Assembly: GCA_964448285.1 (NCBI GenBank)
Contig: CAYUWG010000128.1
Coordinates: forward strand, 1-6,992
From: CAYUWG01 sp964448285
Lineage (GTDB): Bacteria; Bacteroidota; Ignavibacteria; SZUA-365
Length of the DNA stretch: 6,992 nt
Direction: 5' to 3'
A program made the translations under genes and the position numbers. Shown here piece by piece: positions 6,092-6,992 of the stretch. Under the pieces are notes generated by a model, which worked only from the letters and a program-made list of their open reading frames with translations, made no database searches and was not told the DNA's origin. The stretch's first letter is position 1; every line of letters begins with the position of its first letter.

Positions 6092-6992
6092 TCGAAGCCC
6101 CACTGCGTTTCGCTGCCATGGATCTGGGAACGAACTCGTTTCACATGATCGTCGCAAGCGTCAACGCGAACGGGAATTTCACGGTGATCGGCCGCGAGAA
6201 GGAAGTCGTGCGGCTCGGCGCCGGAGCCGGAACGAGCGAGTTCAAGCATCTGCAGCCGGAAGCGATGGAACGGGCGGTCGAAACCCTGCGACGGTTCAAG
6301 CTCGTGGCGGAGAACCACCAGGCGAACATACGCGCCATCGCAACGAGCGCCGTTCGCGAAGCGATCAATCGCGACGTCTTTATCCAACGCGTTGCTGCGA
6401 CCACCGGGATCGAGATCGAAGTCGTCAGCGGATTCGAAGAAGCGCGGCTGATCTATCTCGGCGTCATGCAGGCGCTGCCGGTGTATGAGAAAACGGTTTT
6501 CCTCGTGGACGTCGGCGGGGGAAGTACGGAGTTCCTTGTCGGACATAAAGCGAACGTGCTTTATGCAAACAGCCTGAAGCTCGGAACGGTGCGGTTCACA
6601 CAGCGCTTCTTCTCGACGCGTACTCTTCGAAACAAGCAGGTGGAGGAATGCCGGCGCGTGCTTCGCGGAGAACTCGATCCCATTCACCGCTCCATTGCCG
6701 GCGAACGAATCGAAACCGCTATCGGCTCTTCCGGTACGGTGCTCAGCATTGCCGCAATGATTGCGGCAGCGAAAACTCCGTCGCTCGACACCGGAGTCAT
6801 TATGCGGGACGATCTTGCCGCCATCGTTGAAGAGATTCTGCGAGCGGATACCGTCGAGAAACGAAAGGCGATTCCCGGCCTCGATGCCAATCGCGCGGAT
6901 ATCATCGTTGCGGGCGCATTGATTCTCGAACAAGTTTTCGGGCAGTTCGGGCTATCAAGCATGCAGGTCTCGAAATACGCACTGCGTGAAGG
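6088..6992 (+). CDS. Ppx/GppA-family exopolyphosphatase / pppGpp phosphatase, 3' end cut by window edge
   Basis: The frame opens at ATG 6088, overlapping the glycosyltransferase stop by 4 bases (ATGA), and runs 301 full codons to the edge without a stop. Members hydrolyse the terminal phosphate of polyphosphate, or of pppGpp in the stringent response. The ASKHA-fold motifs are present: MDLGTNSFHM (11-20, phosphate 1), ATSAVREA (85-92), the catalytic-Glu region SGFEEARLIYLGV (114-126), DVGGGSTEF (141-149, phosphate 2), LKLGTVRF (163-170), IGSSGT (212-217), and the late motif SKYALREG at the very end. Short family members end soon after this motif at about 300-320 residues, while Ppx and GppA of E. 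coli continue with an HD-like domain to about 500; the window does not show which. Polyphosphatase and pppGpp phosphatase cannot be told apart from sequence alone. Membership in the kinase-glycosyltransferase operon is supported by the overlap. Confidence 0.95.
   Translation, partial: MIEAPLRFAAMDLGTNSFHMIVASVNANGNFTVIGREKEVVRLGAGAGTSEFKHLQPEAMERAVETLRRFKLVAENHQANIRAIATSAVREAINRDVFIQRVAATTGIEIEVVSGFEEARLIYLGVMQALPVYEKTVFLVDVGGGSTEFLVGHKANVLYANSLKLGTVRFTQRFFSTRTLRNKQVEECRRVLRGELDPIHRSIAGERIETAIGSSGTVLSIAAMIAAAKTPSLDTGVIMRDDLAAIVEEILRADTVEKRKAIPGLDANRADIIVAGALILEQVFGQFGLSSMQVSKYALRE

Noticed and set aside
6043..6933. A 296-codon minus-strand open frame opposite the Ppx/GppA gene
   Set aside because: The plus-strand frame carries all Ppx/GppA motifs and overlaps its upstream neighbour as an operon gene would; the minus-strand product has no recognisable domain.
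1..6992. Mobile element, CRISPR, toxin-antitoxin or phage-defence content
   Set aside because: No transposase, integrase, direct-repeat array, or paired small toxin/antitoxin frames; gene content and base composition look uniform and chromosomal.

Overview
The window is an ordinary, densely packed bacterial chromosomal segment of moderate GC content (by eye slightly above half). It holds eight protein genes and no mobile element, CRISPR array, tRNA or rRNA that I can see. Several things point to the Bacteroidota/Chlorobiota/Ignavibacteria side of the tree. Most starts have weak or no Shine-Dalgarno sequence. The one convincing promoter, in front of rpsT, carries an exact TAnnTTTG -7 box with a TTG about 21 bases upstream, the pattern of Bacteroidota primary sigma factors. 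A dCK/dGK-type deoxynucleoside kinase and a single-membrane-span small protein also fit that group. This placement is an inference from style and gene families; I could not run a search.

Minus strand, positions 1-3904, read right to left. The order is rpsT (ribosomal protein S20), a 226-base gap with two small hairpins, a CNNM/CorC-type membrane protein with paired CBS domains, a PrsW-family intramembrane metalloprotease 38 bases further on, and after 78 more bases wecB (UDP-GlcNAc 2-epimerase), which runs off the left edge. Close spacing suggests that the CNNM, PrsW and wecB genes share a transcript.

Plus strand, positions 4084-6992. Starting from a 179- to 191-base divergent intergenic region, four genes are interlocked: a deoxynucleoside kinase, a 56-codon membrane miniprotein, a family 9 glycosyltransferase (heptosyltransferase type), and a Ppx/GppA phosphatase that runs off the right edge. 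Each start overlaps the preceding stop by 1 or 4 bases (TGATG, ATGA, ATGA), so translation is probably coupled.

Functionally the window mixes housekeeping (S20, nucleotide salvage, polyphosphate or pppGpp turnover) with cell-envelope work (UDP-ManNAc supply, LPS-type sugar transfer, membrane proteolysis, possible ion transport). I found no clear novel multi-gene system. The points most worth a second look are the 56-codon gene, the altered ion-site motifs of the CNNM protein, and the rpsT promoter embedded in an inverted repeat.
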